Assembly: GCF_004009905.1 (NCBI RefSeq)
Contig: NZ_ML136882.1
Span: 1 to 64,000, forward strand
Direction: 5' to 3'
DNA: 64,000 nt
DNA from: Lactobacillus xujianguonis
GTDB lineage: Bacteria; Bacillota; Bacilli; Lactobacillales; Lactobacillaceae
Part shown: in pieces, positions 1 to 8,647 of the stretch
How positions within the stretch are numbered: position 1 is the first letter of the stretch
Layout of the letters: every line of letters begins with the position of its first letter
Made by a program: the position numbers and the translations under genes
The notes under the pieces: model-generated
Database searches by the model: none
The model's input: the letters and a program-made list of their open reading frames with translations, nothing else
What the model was told of the DNA's origin: nothing

Positions 1-162
1 ATTATAAAACTAAGCTTACAAAAATTATAGATTTGCAGGCTTATTTGTCATACTTTCGTTTAAAAATAAATCGACACAATTTTAATTAAGTCGTTAAATT
101 ATACAAAATAATAAAGCAAAACATACGATGATGCTTGACTTTACGTAGAAAAAATGCATCAC

Positions 163-197
163 AAAACCCGTCCTTGCAACTAATGCAAGGGCGGGTT
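163..197 (-). terminator. Rho-independent terminator of galU
   Basis: Arms at 165-178 and 184-197 form a 14-bp GC-rich stem (one non-Watson-Crick position) with a 5-nt loop. Read on the minus strand, the stem is followed by a T run. It sits just downstream of galU. The rest of 1-162 is AT-rich and shows no convincing gene. Confidence 0.8.
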
Positions 198-213
198 CTA
201 TTGTGTCTAATAA

Positions 214-1110
214 TTAATTTTTCTTATCTTCTTTTTTCAATTGGTCAGCCAAGTTAAGAATGTATTTACGTAAAGCATCCTTAGTTTCAGGGTGGGTTAA
301 ACCATATTCAATCGAAGTTTCAAGGTAACCTTCCTTGTTACCAACGTCATGACGCTCACCAGTGAAGACGTGGGCAAAGACGCGTTGAGTCTTGTTCAAA
401 GTATCAATGGCATCAGTTAATTGAACTTCACCACCACGACCTGGTTTTTGGGTTTCCAAAATCCCGAAAATTTCAGGTGTTAATAAATAGCGGCCAATAA
501 TTGCTAAATCACTTGGTGCCTTATCAATGTCAGGCTTTTCTACAAATGACTTAACGTTATAAAGGTTAGGTGAGATTTGACTTTCTGGATCAATGACCCC
601 GTACTTAGAAACTTCCTTGTGAGGAACCTTCATTACTGAGATCGTTGAAGCATGTGTCTTATCGTAATCGTTGATTAACTGCTTAGTCAACGGAATCTCG
701 TCCTTCATCAAGTCGTCACCTAACATAACGACAAATGGTTCGTTAGCTACAAAGCTACGTGCTCGATAAATCGCATCCCCTAAACCAGCTGGGTGTGGTT
801 GACGAGTGTAGTAAAGGTTAACTCCTAAGTCAGTGATATCTTGCGTTAACTTAAGTAGCTTAGTCTTACCAGTCTGCTTCAAGTCTTGTTCAAGTTCTGG
901 GTTAGCGTCGAAGTGGTCTTCAATTGACCGCTTGGCCTTCCCCGTTACGATTAAGATGTCTTCAATTCCAGACTTCTTAGCTTCTTCAACGATAAATTGA
1001 ATAGTTGGTTTATCAACGATTGGTAACATTTCCTTTGGCATAGCCTTAGTTGCAGGCAAAAAACGTGTACCTAAACCAGCTGCAGGAATAACTGCTTTTC
1101 TAACTTTCAT
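214..1110 (-). CDS. galU: UTP-glucose-1-phosphate uridylyltransferase
   Basis: This 298-residue protein makes UDP-glucose from UTP and glucose-1-phosphate, feeding cell-wall polysaccharide, glycolipid and Leloir-pathway metabolism in the cytoplasm. The N-terminal nucleotide-binding signature [19 protein letters not shown] (about residues 12-30), a metal-binding GDD near residue 130 and a VEKP motif near 190 are all present, and the length is normal for bacterial GalU. A GGGAAAGAG ribosome site precedes the ATG. It is monocistronic, with its own terminator, and diverges from the dha operon across a 254-bp gap. Confidence 0.95.
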   Translation of the reverse strand: MKVRKAVIPAAGLGTRFLPATKAMPKEMLPIVDKPTIQFIVEEAKKSGIEDILIVTGKAKRSIEDHFDANPELEQDLKQTGKTKLLKLTQDITDLGVNLYYTRQPHPAGLGDAIYRARSFVANEPFVVMLGDDLMKDEIPLTKQLINDYDKTHASTISVMKVPHKEVSKYGVIDPESQISPNLYNVKSFVEKPDIDKAPSDLAIIGRYLLTPEIFGILETQKPGRGGEVQLTDAIDTLNKTQRVFAHVFTGERHDVGNKEGYLETSIEYGLTHPETKDALRKYILNLADQLKKEDKKN

Positions 1111-1276
1111 TTATATATTTACTCTTTCCCATTTCAAAAATAACTTTAAACCCATTATACCAGATCATGGCCCGGATTATTTGAAAGAAATTTTAATTGG
1201 ACTATTGTGCTACTCTGTCTTGCTTTCACAGAATTTTCATGAAGATTAGCTTTTGGTAAAAATAATTGTTTAGTTA

Positions 1277-1297
1277 TCAGATAATTCGCTTATCTGA
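1277..1297. promoter_or_regulatory. Inverted repeat, possible operator
   Basis: The 7-bp arms TCAGATA and TATCTGA are separated by 7 bp in the galU/dhaK divergent gap. The centre-to-centre spacing of about one and a half turns is typical of an operator for a dimeric regulator. No regulator gene is adjacent, so the protein is unknown. Confidence 0.4.
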
Positions 1298-1321
1298 ATG
1301 TGAGATGTTAGAATGAAAGTG

Positions 1322-1336
1322 TTGAAACCGGTTTAC
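1322..1336 (+). promoter_or_regulatory. Cre-like palindrome upstream of dhaK
   Basis: The stretch TTGAAACCGGTTTAC contains the perfect 10-bp palindrome AAACCGGTTT. It matches the CcpA cre consensus except at the last two positions. Carbon catabolite repression of a dihydroxyacetone/glycerol operon would fit, but the match is imperfect and the assignment is inference. Confidence 0.4.
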
Positions 1337-1364
1337 TTATTTTCTTAGGGAGAAGGATTTCGCA

Positions 1365-2360
1365 ATGAAGAAAATTATTAATAATCCGCATGATGTCGTG
1401 CCAGAAATGGTTAACGGGATGGTTAGATCATATCCGCAAATTATTGAAAAAATTCCTGGTACTGAAGCCGTCGTTCGGGCTGACAAGGAATCAATGAAAG
1501 GTAAAGTTGGCATTGTTAGTGGTGGTGGCTCAGGCCATGAGCCCACTCACGCTGGTTATGTTGGTAAAGGGATGCTGAGCGCCGCTGTTTGTGGTCAAGT
1601 TTTCACTTCCCCAACTCCTGACCAAATTTACGCTGCAATTAAGGCAGTTGATCAAGGAAAAGGTGTGTTCTTAGTAGTGAAGAATTATTCTGGGGATGTC
1701 ATGAACTTTGACATGGCCAAGGATTTAGCTGCGATGGACAATATTGAAGTCAAGAACATTGTTGTTGACGATGATATTGCTGTTGAAAATAGTACTTTCA
1801 CGCAAGGTCGTCGCGGAGTAGCAGGCACCATCTTTATGCATAAGATTTTAGGTGCTGCTGCCCAAGAAGGAGCTAGCCTTGATGAAATCGATGCTTTAGC
1901 TAAAAAAGTTTTGCCAAATATCAAAACGATTGCGGTTGCTTTATCAGCTGCCACTAATCCAGAAGTAGGTAAGCCAGGCTTTGTCTTAAAAGAAGACGAA
2001 ATTGAATATGGTGTAGGTATTCACTCAGAACCAGGTTATCGCCGTGAAAAGATCAAACCTTCTAAGGAACTAGTTGAAGAATTAGTTGGTAAATTAAATG
2101 ACGAAATGCATCTTGATGGCAATAAGAAGTACGCCTGCCTAGTTAACGGCATGGGTGCTACGCCACTTATGGAGCAATATATTTTTGCCAACGATGTTTT
2201 GAATAAGTTGGACGAATTTAAGATTACGCCTGCCTTTATGAAGGTTGGCAACTACATGACTTCAATTGATATGGCCGGAATTTCTTTAACTTTGTTTGAG
2301 ATCCAAGACGATAAGTGGCTCGACTATTTGAATTATCCAGTAACCACCATTGGTTGGTAG
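1365..2360 (+). CDS. dhaK: PTS-dependent dihydroxyacetone kinase, substrate-binding subunit DhaK
   Basis: DhaK binds dihydroxyacetone covalently through a histidine and passes it to DhaL for phosphorylation to DHAP. The 331 residues match the family. The GGGSGHEP substrate loop is at residues 53-60, and the catalytic-type His220 lies in GVGIHSEPG, a typical DhaK feature. The gene opens a dhaK-dhaL-dhaM-glpF operon (gap to dhaL 14 bp) with a GGAGAAGG ribosome site. Retention of the His argues for an enzyme rather than the DhaQ-type regulatory paralogue. Confidence 0.95.
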   Translation: MKKIINNPHDVVPEMVNGMVRSYPQIIEKIPGTEAVVRADKESMKGKVGIVSGGGSGHEPTHAGYVGKGMLSAAVCGQVFTSPTPDQIYAAIKAVDQGKGVFLVVKNYSGDVMNFDMAKDLAAMDNIEVKNIVVDDDIAVENSTFTQGRRGVAGTIFMHKILGAAAQEGASLDEIDALAKKVLPNIKTIAVALSAATNPEVGKPGFVLKEDEIEYGVGIHSEPGYRREKIKPSKELVEELVGKLNDEMHLDGNKKYACLVNGMGATPLMEQYIFANDVLNKLDEFKITPAFMKVGNYMTSIDMAGISLTLFEIQDDKWLDYLNYPVTTIGW

Positions 2361-2374
2361 AAAGGATTTAAGCG

Positions 2375-2959
2375 ATGACATTAACAGTTGATACATTAAC
2401 AGTTTGGATGGATAAATTTGGTAATAAAATTGGTGAAAACAAGCAATATTTGAGTGACTTGGACACGCCAATTGGTGACGGTGACCACGGTTTTAACATG
2501 GATCGTGGGATGACGGCCGTTAAAGAAAAGTTAAGTAGCAAGCCTGAGAATGTGACTGATGGTTTGAAGAATATCGCCATGGCTTTAATTTCAACCGTTG
2601 GTGGTGCTTCAGGTCCACTTTATGGGACAGCTTTTTTGGAAATGGCCAAAAAGAGTAGTTCAACCACTGATCTAGGTGAATTATTAGACGCTGCCTTAAA
2701 AGGAATTGAAATGCGTGGCGGCGCTAATCCAGGTGACAAGACGATGGTCGATGTCTGGGATAAATTAGTTCCAGAAGTTAAGGATGGGACTTTAACTGAG
2801 GATAAAATTACGGCAGCCGTGGAAGCAACTAAAGATATGGTGGCTAAAAAAGGTCGGGCATCGTACTTAGGTGAACGTTCTAAAGGTCATATTGACCCAG
2901 GTTCACAATCAAGTGGCTACTTATTTGAAGCAATGCTGGAAACGGAGGGCTTATTATGA
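2375..2959 (+). CDS. dhaL: Dihydroxyacetone kinase ADP-binding subunit DhaL
   Basis: DhaL carries tightly bound ADP/ATP and transfers phosphate to dihydroxyacetone on DhaK; it is itself rephosphorylated by DhaM. The magnesium-coordinating aspartates are present as D30, D35 and D37 in LDTPIGDGDHG, the same numbering as in the E. coli protein. Further family motifs are GGASGPLYGT and the GGANPGDKTM loop. At 194 residues it is of normal length. Its 3' end overlaps dhaM by 4 bp, indicating translational coupling. Confidence 0.95.
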   Translation: MTLTVDTLTVWMDKFGNKIGENKQYLSDLDTPIGDGDHGFNMDRGMTAVKEKLSSKPENVTDGLKNIAMALISTVGGASGPLYGTAFLEMAKKSSSTTDLGELLDAALKGIEMRGGANPGDKTMVDVWDKLVPEVKDGTLTEDKITAAVEATKDMVAKKGRASYLGERSKGHIDPGSQSSGYLFEAMLETEGLL

Positions 2960-3327
2960 GCTACGGCCTAACGATCGTTTCTCATGTCCCAGAGATTGCG
3001 GAAGGCTTGCCTAAATTATTAAAGCAAGTGGCGAAGGATGTGCCAATGACCACCGCTGGTGGCACTAATGATGGCGAAATTGGGACTAGCATGGAAAAAA
3101 TCATGAAAGCCTTTGAAGATAATGCCGCTAATGAAATTTTGGCTTTTTATGATCTAGGCAGTGCCAAAATGAATCTTGAAATGGCGATGGAAATGAGCAC
3201 TAAAAAAGTGCACTTATATGACACGGCTTTAATTGAAGGAGTCTATACTGCTGCTTCTCTTCTACAAGCTGGCGTTGGCCTAGATGAAGTTGAAGCGCAA
3301 CTGAAACCATTAACAATTAAGGATTAA
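2956..3327 (+). CDS. dhaM: Dihydroxyacetone kinase phosphotransfer subunit DhaM
   Basis: DhaM is an EIIA-mannose-like domain that takes phosphate from HPr of the PTS and regenerates ATP on DhaL. His10 in VSHVPEIAEG is the expected phosphorylation site. The 123 residues cover only the EIIA domain, without the HPr and EI-like extensions of the E. coli protein; the short form is usual in Gram-positives. A TAGGTNDGEIGT-type loop follows. It overlaps dhaL by 4 bp and glpF follows after 17 bp. Confidence 0.92.
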   Translation: MSYGLTIVSHVPEIAEGLPKLLKQVAKDVPMTTAGGTNDGEIGTSMEKIMKAFEDNAANEILAFYDLGSAKMNLEMAMEMSTKKVHLYDTALIEGVYTAASLLQAGVGLDEVEAQLKPLTIKD

Positions 3328-3344
3328 CTAGAAAGAGGTTTACA

Positions 3345-4052
3345 ATGTCTGGTTTTATTGGTGAATTTTTCGGCACCATGGTGTTGATTGTCCTAGGAGT
3401 AGGCTGCGGTGCAGCAATTAATTTGAAAAAGTCTTACGCTAAAGGCTCTAACTGGATGTTTGTGGCTTTAGCTTGGGGTATGGCAGTTACCTTTGGGGTA
3501 TATGTGGCTGCTCACTTAGGTTCAGAAGGTCACTTGAACCCTGCTGTAACTTTAGGCTTTGCCTGCTTTGGCTTTTTCCCTTGGCAAGAAGTCTTGCCTT
3601 ATTTACTTGGGCAATTCTTGGGTGCTTTTGTGGGAGCAGCGATTGTGATTGTGCAATACTACCCACACTTTAGAGTAACGACTCCCCCTGAAGAAGGTAA
3701 TCAAGTAGGAATTTTTGCGACTGAACCGGCAATTAGAAATGGTGTCTTTAACTTCTTAAGTGAAATGATTGCCACCTTTATCTTTGTATTTACTTTACTT
3801 AACTTAGGCGACTTTGATAAAGGGCTAAAACCAATTGCTGTTGGATTATTAATTATGGTTGTTGGTCAAGCTCTCGGTGGCACAACTGGCTTTGCTTTGA
3901 ACCCAGCTCGTGACTGGTCACCACGGTTGGCTTACACAATTTTGCCAGTACCTAATAAGTCAGGTGCTGACTGGGCTTATGCTTGGGTACCAATGGTAGG
4001 ACCAATTGTCGGCGGCATTTTAGCTGGTGGTTTGCAAAGATTGTTACTATAA
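3345..4052 (+). CDS. glpF: Glycerol/dihydroxyacetone facilitator (aquaglyceroporin)
   Basis: This is an integral membrane channel of the major intrinsic protein family, 235 residues. The two half-helix NPA motifs are at residues 65-67 (HLNPAVT) and 186-188 (NPARD), with Arg189 as the selectivity-filter arginine and the acidic residue after it typical of glycerol-conducting members. Its place as last gene of the dha operon suggests it supplies glycerol or dihydroxyacetone to DhaKLM. Ribosome site GAAAGAGG. A strong terminator follows. Confidence 0.93.
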   Translation: MSGFIGEFFGTMVLIVLGVGCGAAINLKKSYAKGSNWMFVALAWGMAVTFGVYVAAHLGSEGHLNPAVTLGFACFGFFPWQEVLPYLLGQFLGAFVGAAIVIVQYYPHFRVTTPPEEGNQVGIFATEPAIRNGVFNFLSEMIATFIFVFTLLNLGDFDKGLKPIAVGLLIMVVGQALGGTTGFALNPARDWSPRLAYTILPVPNKSGADWAYAWVPMVGPIVGGILAGGLQRLLL

Positions 4053-4071
4053 AAATAAGCGAATAAAAATC

Positions 4072-4100
4072 GTCCAGAACGTTCTTGTTCTGGACTTTTT
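4072..4100 (+). terminator. Terminator of the dha operon
   Basis: A 9-bp perfect stem (GTCCAGAAC / GTTCTGGAC) with a 6-nt loop is followed by TTTTT, 20 bp after the glpF stop. Confidence 0.9.
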
Positions 4101-4276
4101 CAATATACAAAATTGAGCAAAATAGCCTGTAAAAGCTTATCATTAAACAATCAAAGAAAAAGAAAGATAAGCATGAAAGAAAGAGTTACTATAAAATCAT
4201 TTGATTTTGTTAAAAAAGTACGAAGTTTGATTTTTTACATGGCATTCTTCCGAATAGTGAAACTACAGACAACAGT

Positions 4277-5314
4277 TTGGATCTTTACGATACCTTGGTA
4301 GGAGAAAATACGCAAAGTATTTTTTATCTATATGCTCAAGCAGATTATTCAGCAGCCTCTAGACAATTAGCAACTCTAAGTAATTTATTGTTAGATGAGC
4401 TTTATAATTGTGATCCAATTTTACGCTTGACTCAGAAAGATTGGCTAACTTGGAATCAATTAGATTATCGCTTAAAGGTGCAAACTTTGGCGAAGTGGAA
4501 TTTAGTTGATGCTGGGATGCAGGAAAAATTATTAAATGAAGGACGCAGTGACTTATATACTGAGCGCGGAGTAGCCCGAAAAATTGTTGATTTTTATCAT
4601 TTGTTACGCAGTTTTACTCGGCGCTATGATCCGGATGCTTTGCCGGTTAGGAAAACGGGTAATTTTTTCAAGAATAAGAAGTTAACTGCCGAATTAGTGC
4701 AAAGTGATTGGCAACTGCCACAAGAAAATCAGCAAGATTATGAGCAATTGTTAGCGCAATTTCAAACAGTCCATTATCAAAATCGGTGGCATTTTTTCTG
4801 GCCAGAATATTTAAGTGCCCTGGTGATCTTTTTACTGTTGGCGTGGCTGATTCAGATTCCTATTCATTACCAAATATTGGGTGTGCTAGCTGAAGTGATC
4901 GTGATGGGAATTGATAGTGGTTATCAGTGGTATCGACAGCGACAGATTGGTAAACAGCAAAGAGCTTTGAAGCAGCAGCAACAAAAGTTAGTTACAGATT
5001 ACCAAGCTTTAACTAAGCAAAAAGAAAAAATACTACAAGAAATTAATGGCCAGCAATATCCGTACCCGTTTTATCCGCATGGCTTGCAGAAGTTTCAGTT
5101 AGAAAAGACTAACAATGGTCCAATTGTTGTTCGGCGCTTGTATCAATGGCAAGTGCTGCGGGAGCAGTTAGTTTATGATGAAACCAGACGTTTAATGCGT
5201 CGGGATGAATTCTCTTCAGTGGCGCCAATTAGGTTGATGATTGATAAGCAGCAGCAGCGTTTTCTTTTGTTAGCTGGTGAAAAAATCCCAGTAGCTGATT
5301 ATCAAGCAAGTTGA
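4277..5314 (+). CDS. Unrecognised membrane protein, main part of a probably broken gene
   Basis: I do not recognise this family. The 345-residue frame has a hydrophilic N-terminal half, one hydrophobic stretch of about 35 residues (around 177-212), then a Lys/Gln-rich likely coiled coil and a charged C-terminal part. The frame opens with TTG and no good ribosome site. An ATG at 4173 in another frame (MKERVTIKSF...) could be the true start if one frameshift occurred in the T6 run at 4231-4236. At the 3' end, coding-like sequence continues in a different frame from about 5300 to 5459 and then returns to this frame. The neighbouring TcaA-like gene suggests an envelope role, which is inference. 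Confidence 0.45.
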   Translation: MDLYDTLVGENTQSIFYLYAQADYSAASRQLATLSNLLLDELYNCDPILRLTQKDWLTWNQLDYRLKVQTLAKWNLVDAGMQEKLLNEGRSDLYTERGVARKIVDFYHLLRSFTRRYDPDALPVRKTGNFFKNKKLTAELVQSDWQLPQENQQDYEQLLAQFQTVHYQNRWHFFWPEYLSALVIFLLLAWLIQIPIHYQILGVLAEVIVMGIDSGYQWYRQRQIGKQQRALKQQQQKLVTDYQALTKQKEKILQEINGQQYPYPFYPHGLQKFQLEKTNNGPIVVRRLYQWQVLREQLVYDETRRLMRRDEFSSVAPIRLMIDKQQQRFLLLAGEKIPVADYQAS

Positions 5315-5716
5315 GCAGCAAGTTTTTGACGTGCAAAAACGGCTGCAGCAGCTGATGAAAGAAATCAAGCGCCTGCAATATTTGCCAATTTCACCGTGGT
5401 TTAAACCGGAAGTTTTGCGTGATGATGTGGCCTTAGCTATGATTCAGACGGTCAATTGAATGAAGCACTGTTTGAAACGATTGATTCACTGAAAGAAGTG
5501 ACTATTTTTGCTGGTAAAACAAAGCATCACGCCTTTTTACAATTAGGCAAACGCCTAATTGCTGGAGCAGAATTGATCAAAAAGAGTGTTTCATTAACAG
5601 AAAAGAAGAGTTTAATTGAAGTTAAACATGAAGAACGTCGACGAAATCATTACCGAAAACGCCAAGCTAATCGACCAGCAACATCAGACAATAAAAAACG
5701 CGCAGATTCAGCTTAA
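5315..5716 (+). pseudogene. 3' continuation of the broken 4.2 kb gene, two frames
   Basis: From about 5300 to 5459 a protein-like reading (QVFDVQKRLQQL, then YLPISPWFKPEVLRDD) runs in the frame one step from the upstream frame and stops at TGA 5457-5459. From 5456 the original frame reopens (NEALFETIDSLKE, GKTKHHAFLQLGKRL). The two pieces and the upstream 345 residues read as one protein of roughly 470 residues with paired opposite frameshifts. This is either real decay or base-calling error. Confidence 0.45.
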
Positions 5717-5849
5717 GCAAGAAAAAGCTGAATTTGAGCAGCAAATGGCTAATTTAAAAGGTGAAAAGCGCGGCCGGTTGTTGCGAATGATGGTCATTTT
5801 AATGGTGGGGTTAGTAGTCGCAGTTATCAGCTGGTATTTTGGTAATTAA
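5628..5849 (+). CDS. Small C-terminally anchored membrane protein
   Basis: The frame encodes about 73 residues: a coiled-coil-like N-terminal part rich in Gln, Lys and Glu (residues 10-50) and a single C-terminal membrane helix (MMVILMVGLVVAVISWYF) ending in GN. No domain is recognised. The start is uncertain: ATG 5628 has only a weak ribosome site, and TTG 5616 is an alternative. It overlaps the end of the broken upstream gene by about 90 bp, so it may be translated by coupling or be the tail of that gene after another shift. Confidence 0.5.
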   Translation: MKNVDEIITENAKLIDQQHQTIKNAQIQLKQEKAEFEQQMANLKGEKRGRLLRMMVILMVGLVVAVISWYFGN

Positions 5850-5909
5850 GAGTTGCTTTTTTAGCTAGAATTGGTAGGCTAAATGAAAAGAAAAGGATAG
5901 GGTGAAATC

Positions 5910-7184
5910 ATGGCCAAAAAGAAAATGCCAAAAAGGCATCATAAATGGGAATTTATCTTATTACTAGTAATTGCACTGGGCGCTTTTTATACTTGGGGCA
6001 AACTCCACTATCAACGTGACCACCAAATTAACCGCATGGTGGCAGAATTGCAACAACCTAAGGCTGATATTACTAGTTATATTGTGCCAAGTAATCCTGA
6101 TATTGAGGTAAATCGTAAGACTTTAGAGCCATTGCAAGCTTATTTTAAAGAAAATAAAACCGTCGCTAAGCGTTTGGCACGGGATTTAAAAGCGCATAAT
6201 GGTAACGGGCAAATTGGCTTAATCCGGTCAGGGCGTTACTTTTTACTTTTTCCAAAATATCAATTGCGCGTTGAAGTCTACCATCCTCAAGTTAAGAGTA
6301 ACCACCTTCATTCACAATTAACGGTTAATGGTAAAAATTTAGGCAAGATGGATGGGGCTGATAATGACTTTTATCAAGATCTAGGTTTGGTTTTCCCTGG
6401 GCGGTATCATTTGGCAGTTAAGACGAAAGTGCAAGGTCGTAAGTTAACGGCAGATTCCATCACTAATATTTGGTCGAACCGCACCGTCAACATGATGATT
6501 AAGACGGGAACTTTCCAGATTCGTAGTGTGCCAAAGGGAATAGTTTATATTAATGATCATCGAGCTAAAAAACTAGATGACAATGGTCAAGCTACTTTTA
6601 AGAATTATCCTTTGGCTAAGGGGATGGAATTATTTATTCAAACTTCTTATGCTGGGCGCAAGATTCGTTCTGAGAAGGTCAAGAACCTGGCTACAGCTAT
6701 CAATCCTTCATTTAGTCGCAGTGATGATAATGTGAGTGATTATGGCAATGCGCCAGCTTATAATGGAAATGAAAAGGATGCAGTCTATCAAGATGTGGAA
6801 GGTGACTACATCGTTAACCCCCACTGGCCCGGCTTGGTTGATCAAGCTGAAGCTGCTAAAATTTTGGCGGCAAATTATTTAAAGGCTGATCATGATAGCT
6901 TTGAAAAGGGCAAGGATAATGACAGTTTTAAGCTCTTGAAAAAGCAGAATAAAGTGTTTGCCAAAGGCAAAAAGAAGTTAAAGGTAAAAGTCAAAATTAC
7001 GCAGATTTTACCGGCAGGCAAGAACTATAGCTTGGTTAATCATCAAGTAATTTATCGCTATCGCGGCCATCATCATAAAAGAGTGAAGAAGACTGTGCAA
7101 TATAAAAATGCAATGTTCCATCAGGTAAAGGATCAGGGTCAGTTAATTGAAAAGTTAGGAACCAAAATTGTAGGGAGAAGATAG
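5910..7184 (+). CDS. TcaA-like membrane-anchored extracellular protein
   Basis: The 424-residue protein has a basic N-terminus, one membrane helix at about residues 13-29 and a large Lys-rich outer part. That part contains repeated beta-rich segments and a C-terminal NTF2-like region (about 305-420) resembling the TcaA/YvbJ family of cell-envelope stress proteins. The N-terminal zinc ribbon common in that family is absent. ATG is preceded by AAAAGGATAGGG. It follows two small or broken membrane-protein frames and may form an operon with them. Family assignment is by overall architecture, so moderate. Confidence 0.6.
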   Translation: MAKKKMPKRHHKWEFILLLVIALGAFYTWGKLHYQRDHQINRMVAELQQPKADITSYIVPSNPDIEVNRKTLEPLQAYFKENKTVAKRLARDLKAHNGNGQIGLIRSGRYFLLFPKYQLRVEVYHPQVKSNHLHSQLTVNGKNLGKMDGADNDFYQDLGLVFPGRYHLAVKTKVQGRKLTADSITNIWSNRTVNMMIKTGTFQIRSVPKGIVYINDHRAKKLDDNGQATFKNYPLAKGMELFIQTSYAGRKIRSEKVKNLATAINPSFSRSDDNVSDYGNAPAYNGNEKDAVYQDVEGDYIVNPHWPGLVDQAEAAKILAANYLKADHDSFEKGKDNDSFKLLKKQNKVFAKGKKKLKVKVKITQILPAGKNYSLVNHQVIYRYRGHHHKRVKKTVQYKNAMFHQVKDQGQLIEKLGTKIVGRR

Positions 7185-7279
7185 GTTTAATAAAATAGTG
7201 AGTATCTAAACGTTCAGTAATTTTTCATCATGTCTTAAAACACCTCTTTGTAATACATTTTGGCAAAAGTTACATAAAG

Positions 7280-7310
7280 AAAAATGGCTTCATTGAAGAA
7301 GCCATTTTTT
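7280..7310. terminator. Bidirectional terminator
   Basis: A 12-bp stem (AAAAATGGCTTC / GAAGCCATTTTT) with a short loop is flanked by A and T runs, between the convergent TcaA-like and DUF4145 genes. It overlaps the last bases of the latter. Confidence 0.85.
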
Positions 7311-7908
7311 AGTACTTAAATATTTTTTTGATGCGGCTAACCAAGCCGCGTTTTTTCTTTTTATTAGCAAGTAGTTGTTTGGCCTGCATGACATTTTCTT
7401 CATTGGCAGTTTGAGCTTTATTTTTAACTGGTCTAAAGCGACCAGTTTTATTTTCCAAAGCTTCCATCATCATATCAGGTCGCAAGTAGTGTAAATGTTT
7501 GTCTTCATAAGAATTAATGAGGAAAACAAGGATGTCATTTACTGCGCATAGAACATGCCAAGCTTGCTCTTTAGTGAAGTGATAATGAATATCATGTACA
7601 GCTTCGTTACCCATGCGGCGCACTTCGTCAATCAAGTTAAAGATGCTCAATGGATAATTCAGATTCTCTCTGAGGAAGTTACTATCACTGCGCAAATTTC
7701 GATGGTCACCATTGTGCAGAGGATAGTAGCGATTCAAATTTTCCCATTTAAAAATTGCTTTAACGACTGTTTCAATTAACAAACGTGCATTGATCACGAC
7801 ATCCCGATAATCGTCAATTTCATAGAGCTTAGCCAGTCTAGCAGCGCTATCATACTGCTCTTTTAATAAAGAATCATCTTTTAAAAAATCAAAATTTATT
7901 TTAATCAT
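7309..7908 (-). CDS. DUF4145 (HEPN-like) domain protein
   Basis: 199 residues. The central part (about 10-135) resembles the DUF4145 fold of the HEPN group: the segment ARLLIETVVKAIF is followed by LIDEVRRMGNEAVHD, the arrangement seen in this family. The C-terminus is strongly basic (KKKKRGLVSRIKKIFK). DUF4145 domains are often found in restriction/defence proteins, but this one stands alone. Molecular function is unknown. It lies 12 bp downstream of the histidine phosphatase gene, probably co-transcribed. Confidence 0.65.
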   Translation of the reverse strand: MIKINFDFLKDDSLLKEQYDSAARLAKLYEIDDYRDVVINARLLIETVVKAIFKWENLNRYYPLHNGDHRNLRSDSNFLRENLNYPLSIFNLIDEVRRMGNEAVHDIHYHFTKEQAWHVLCAVNDILVFLINSYEDKHLHYLRPDMMMEALENKTGRFRPVKNKAQTANEENVMQAKQLLANKKKKRGLVSRIKKIFKY

Positions 7909-7920
7909 AGTTGAGATTTT

Positions 7921-8571
7921 CTATAAATGCATCTTGTTGTAAGCAGTAACCTTCATTTCACCCGTACTGTTCATAGTCATAATAGTGATAGAAGCATTTT
8001 TGGGACCAGGAACAAGGGGAATGTTATCTCCAAAACGAGACCAAATACTACGAATAGTAAAGCCGTGTATTACTAATAAAATATTTTCAGCTCCATCTAA
8101 TTCGCTGATCAGGTTAAAACCTTTATTCAAACGATCCCAATATTCCTTAGCATCTTCGGCATCATGATACGGATCAGCTTCTTTAATCCAATCTTTAATT
8201 GTATCGATTTTTTCTTGGGCAAACATTTCTTGGCGGGTATTATAGCCGTGCGCTCCACCAATCATTCGCCAGGCCATTTCTGAATCTAAACCTTCAAAGT
8301 AACCATAGAATTGTTCCCTGAAAAATGGTGAAGCTAAATGTTGTATTTCATTATGGTTGGTATTGTGCTTAATAATGATGTCACAAGTTTCGCTAGCTCG
8401 CTTTAAGTCACTAGATAGAGCAATGTCAAAAGGAACGTCTTTTAAAGCTTTACCAGCTTCTTTTGCGCCTGTGATTCCAGCTTCAGTTAATGGGGTGTCG
8501 CACCAGCCTTGCATTTTATTGTAACGATTAATATAAGTTTGCCCATGGCGGACAATGTAAATTCTCTTCAT
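7921..8571 (-). CDS. Histidine phosphatase family protein (phosphoglycerate mutase-like)
   Basis: 216 residues. The phosphohistidine signature RHGQT is at residues 8-12 (IYIVRHGQTYIN), followed by PLTEAGITGAKEAG. A second catalytic histidine is in VIHGFTIRS near residue 168. These mark the histidine phosphatase superfamily. The large group includes broad-specificity phosphatases as well as cofactor-dependent mutases, and the sequence does not decide the substrate. Confidence 0.85.
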   Translation of the reverse strand: MKRIYIVRHGQTYINRYNKMQGWCDTPLTEAGITGAKEAGKALKDVPFDIALSSDLKRASETCDIIIKHNTNHNEIQHLASPFFREQFYGYFEGLDSEMAWRMIGGAHGYNTRQEMFAQEKIDTIKDWIKEADPYHDAEDAKEYWDRLNKGFNLISELDGAENILLVIHGFTIRSIWSRFGDNIPLVPGPKNASITIMTMNSTGEMKVTAYNKMHL

Positions 8572-8647
8572 TTCTTTATTATTACTCCCTACTTGTCAAA
8601 AATACATCACTCTCATTTTAACTAAAAAATCCTTATTTTTATATAGC

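Noticed and set aside
1337..1546. Minus-strand open frames across dhaK, murF, rpoB and other genes
   Set aside because: They lie wholly opposite conserved genes, lack ribosome sites and have mirror-codon composition.
4113..4301. 62-codon open frame before the 4.2 kb membrane-protein locus
   Set aside because: No ribosome site at its first ATG and no protein-like composition past residue 45; only its part from ATG 4173 may be the true start of the broken gene.
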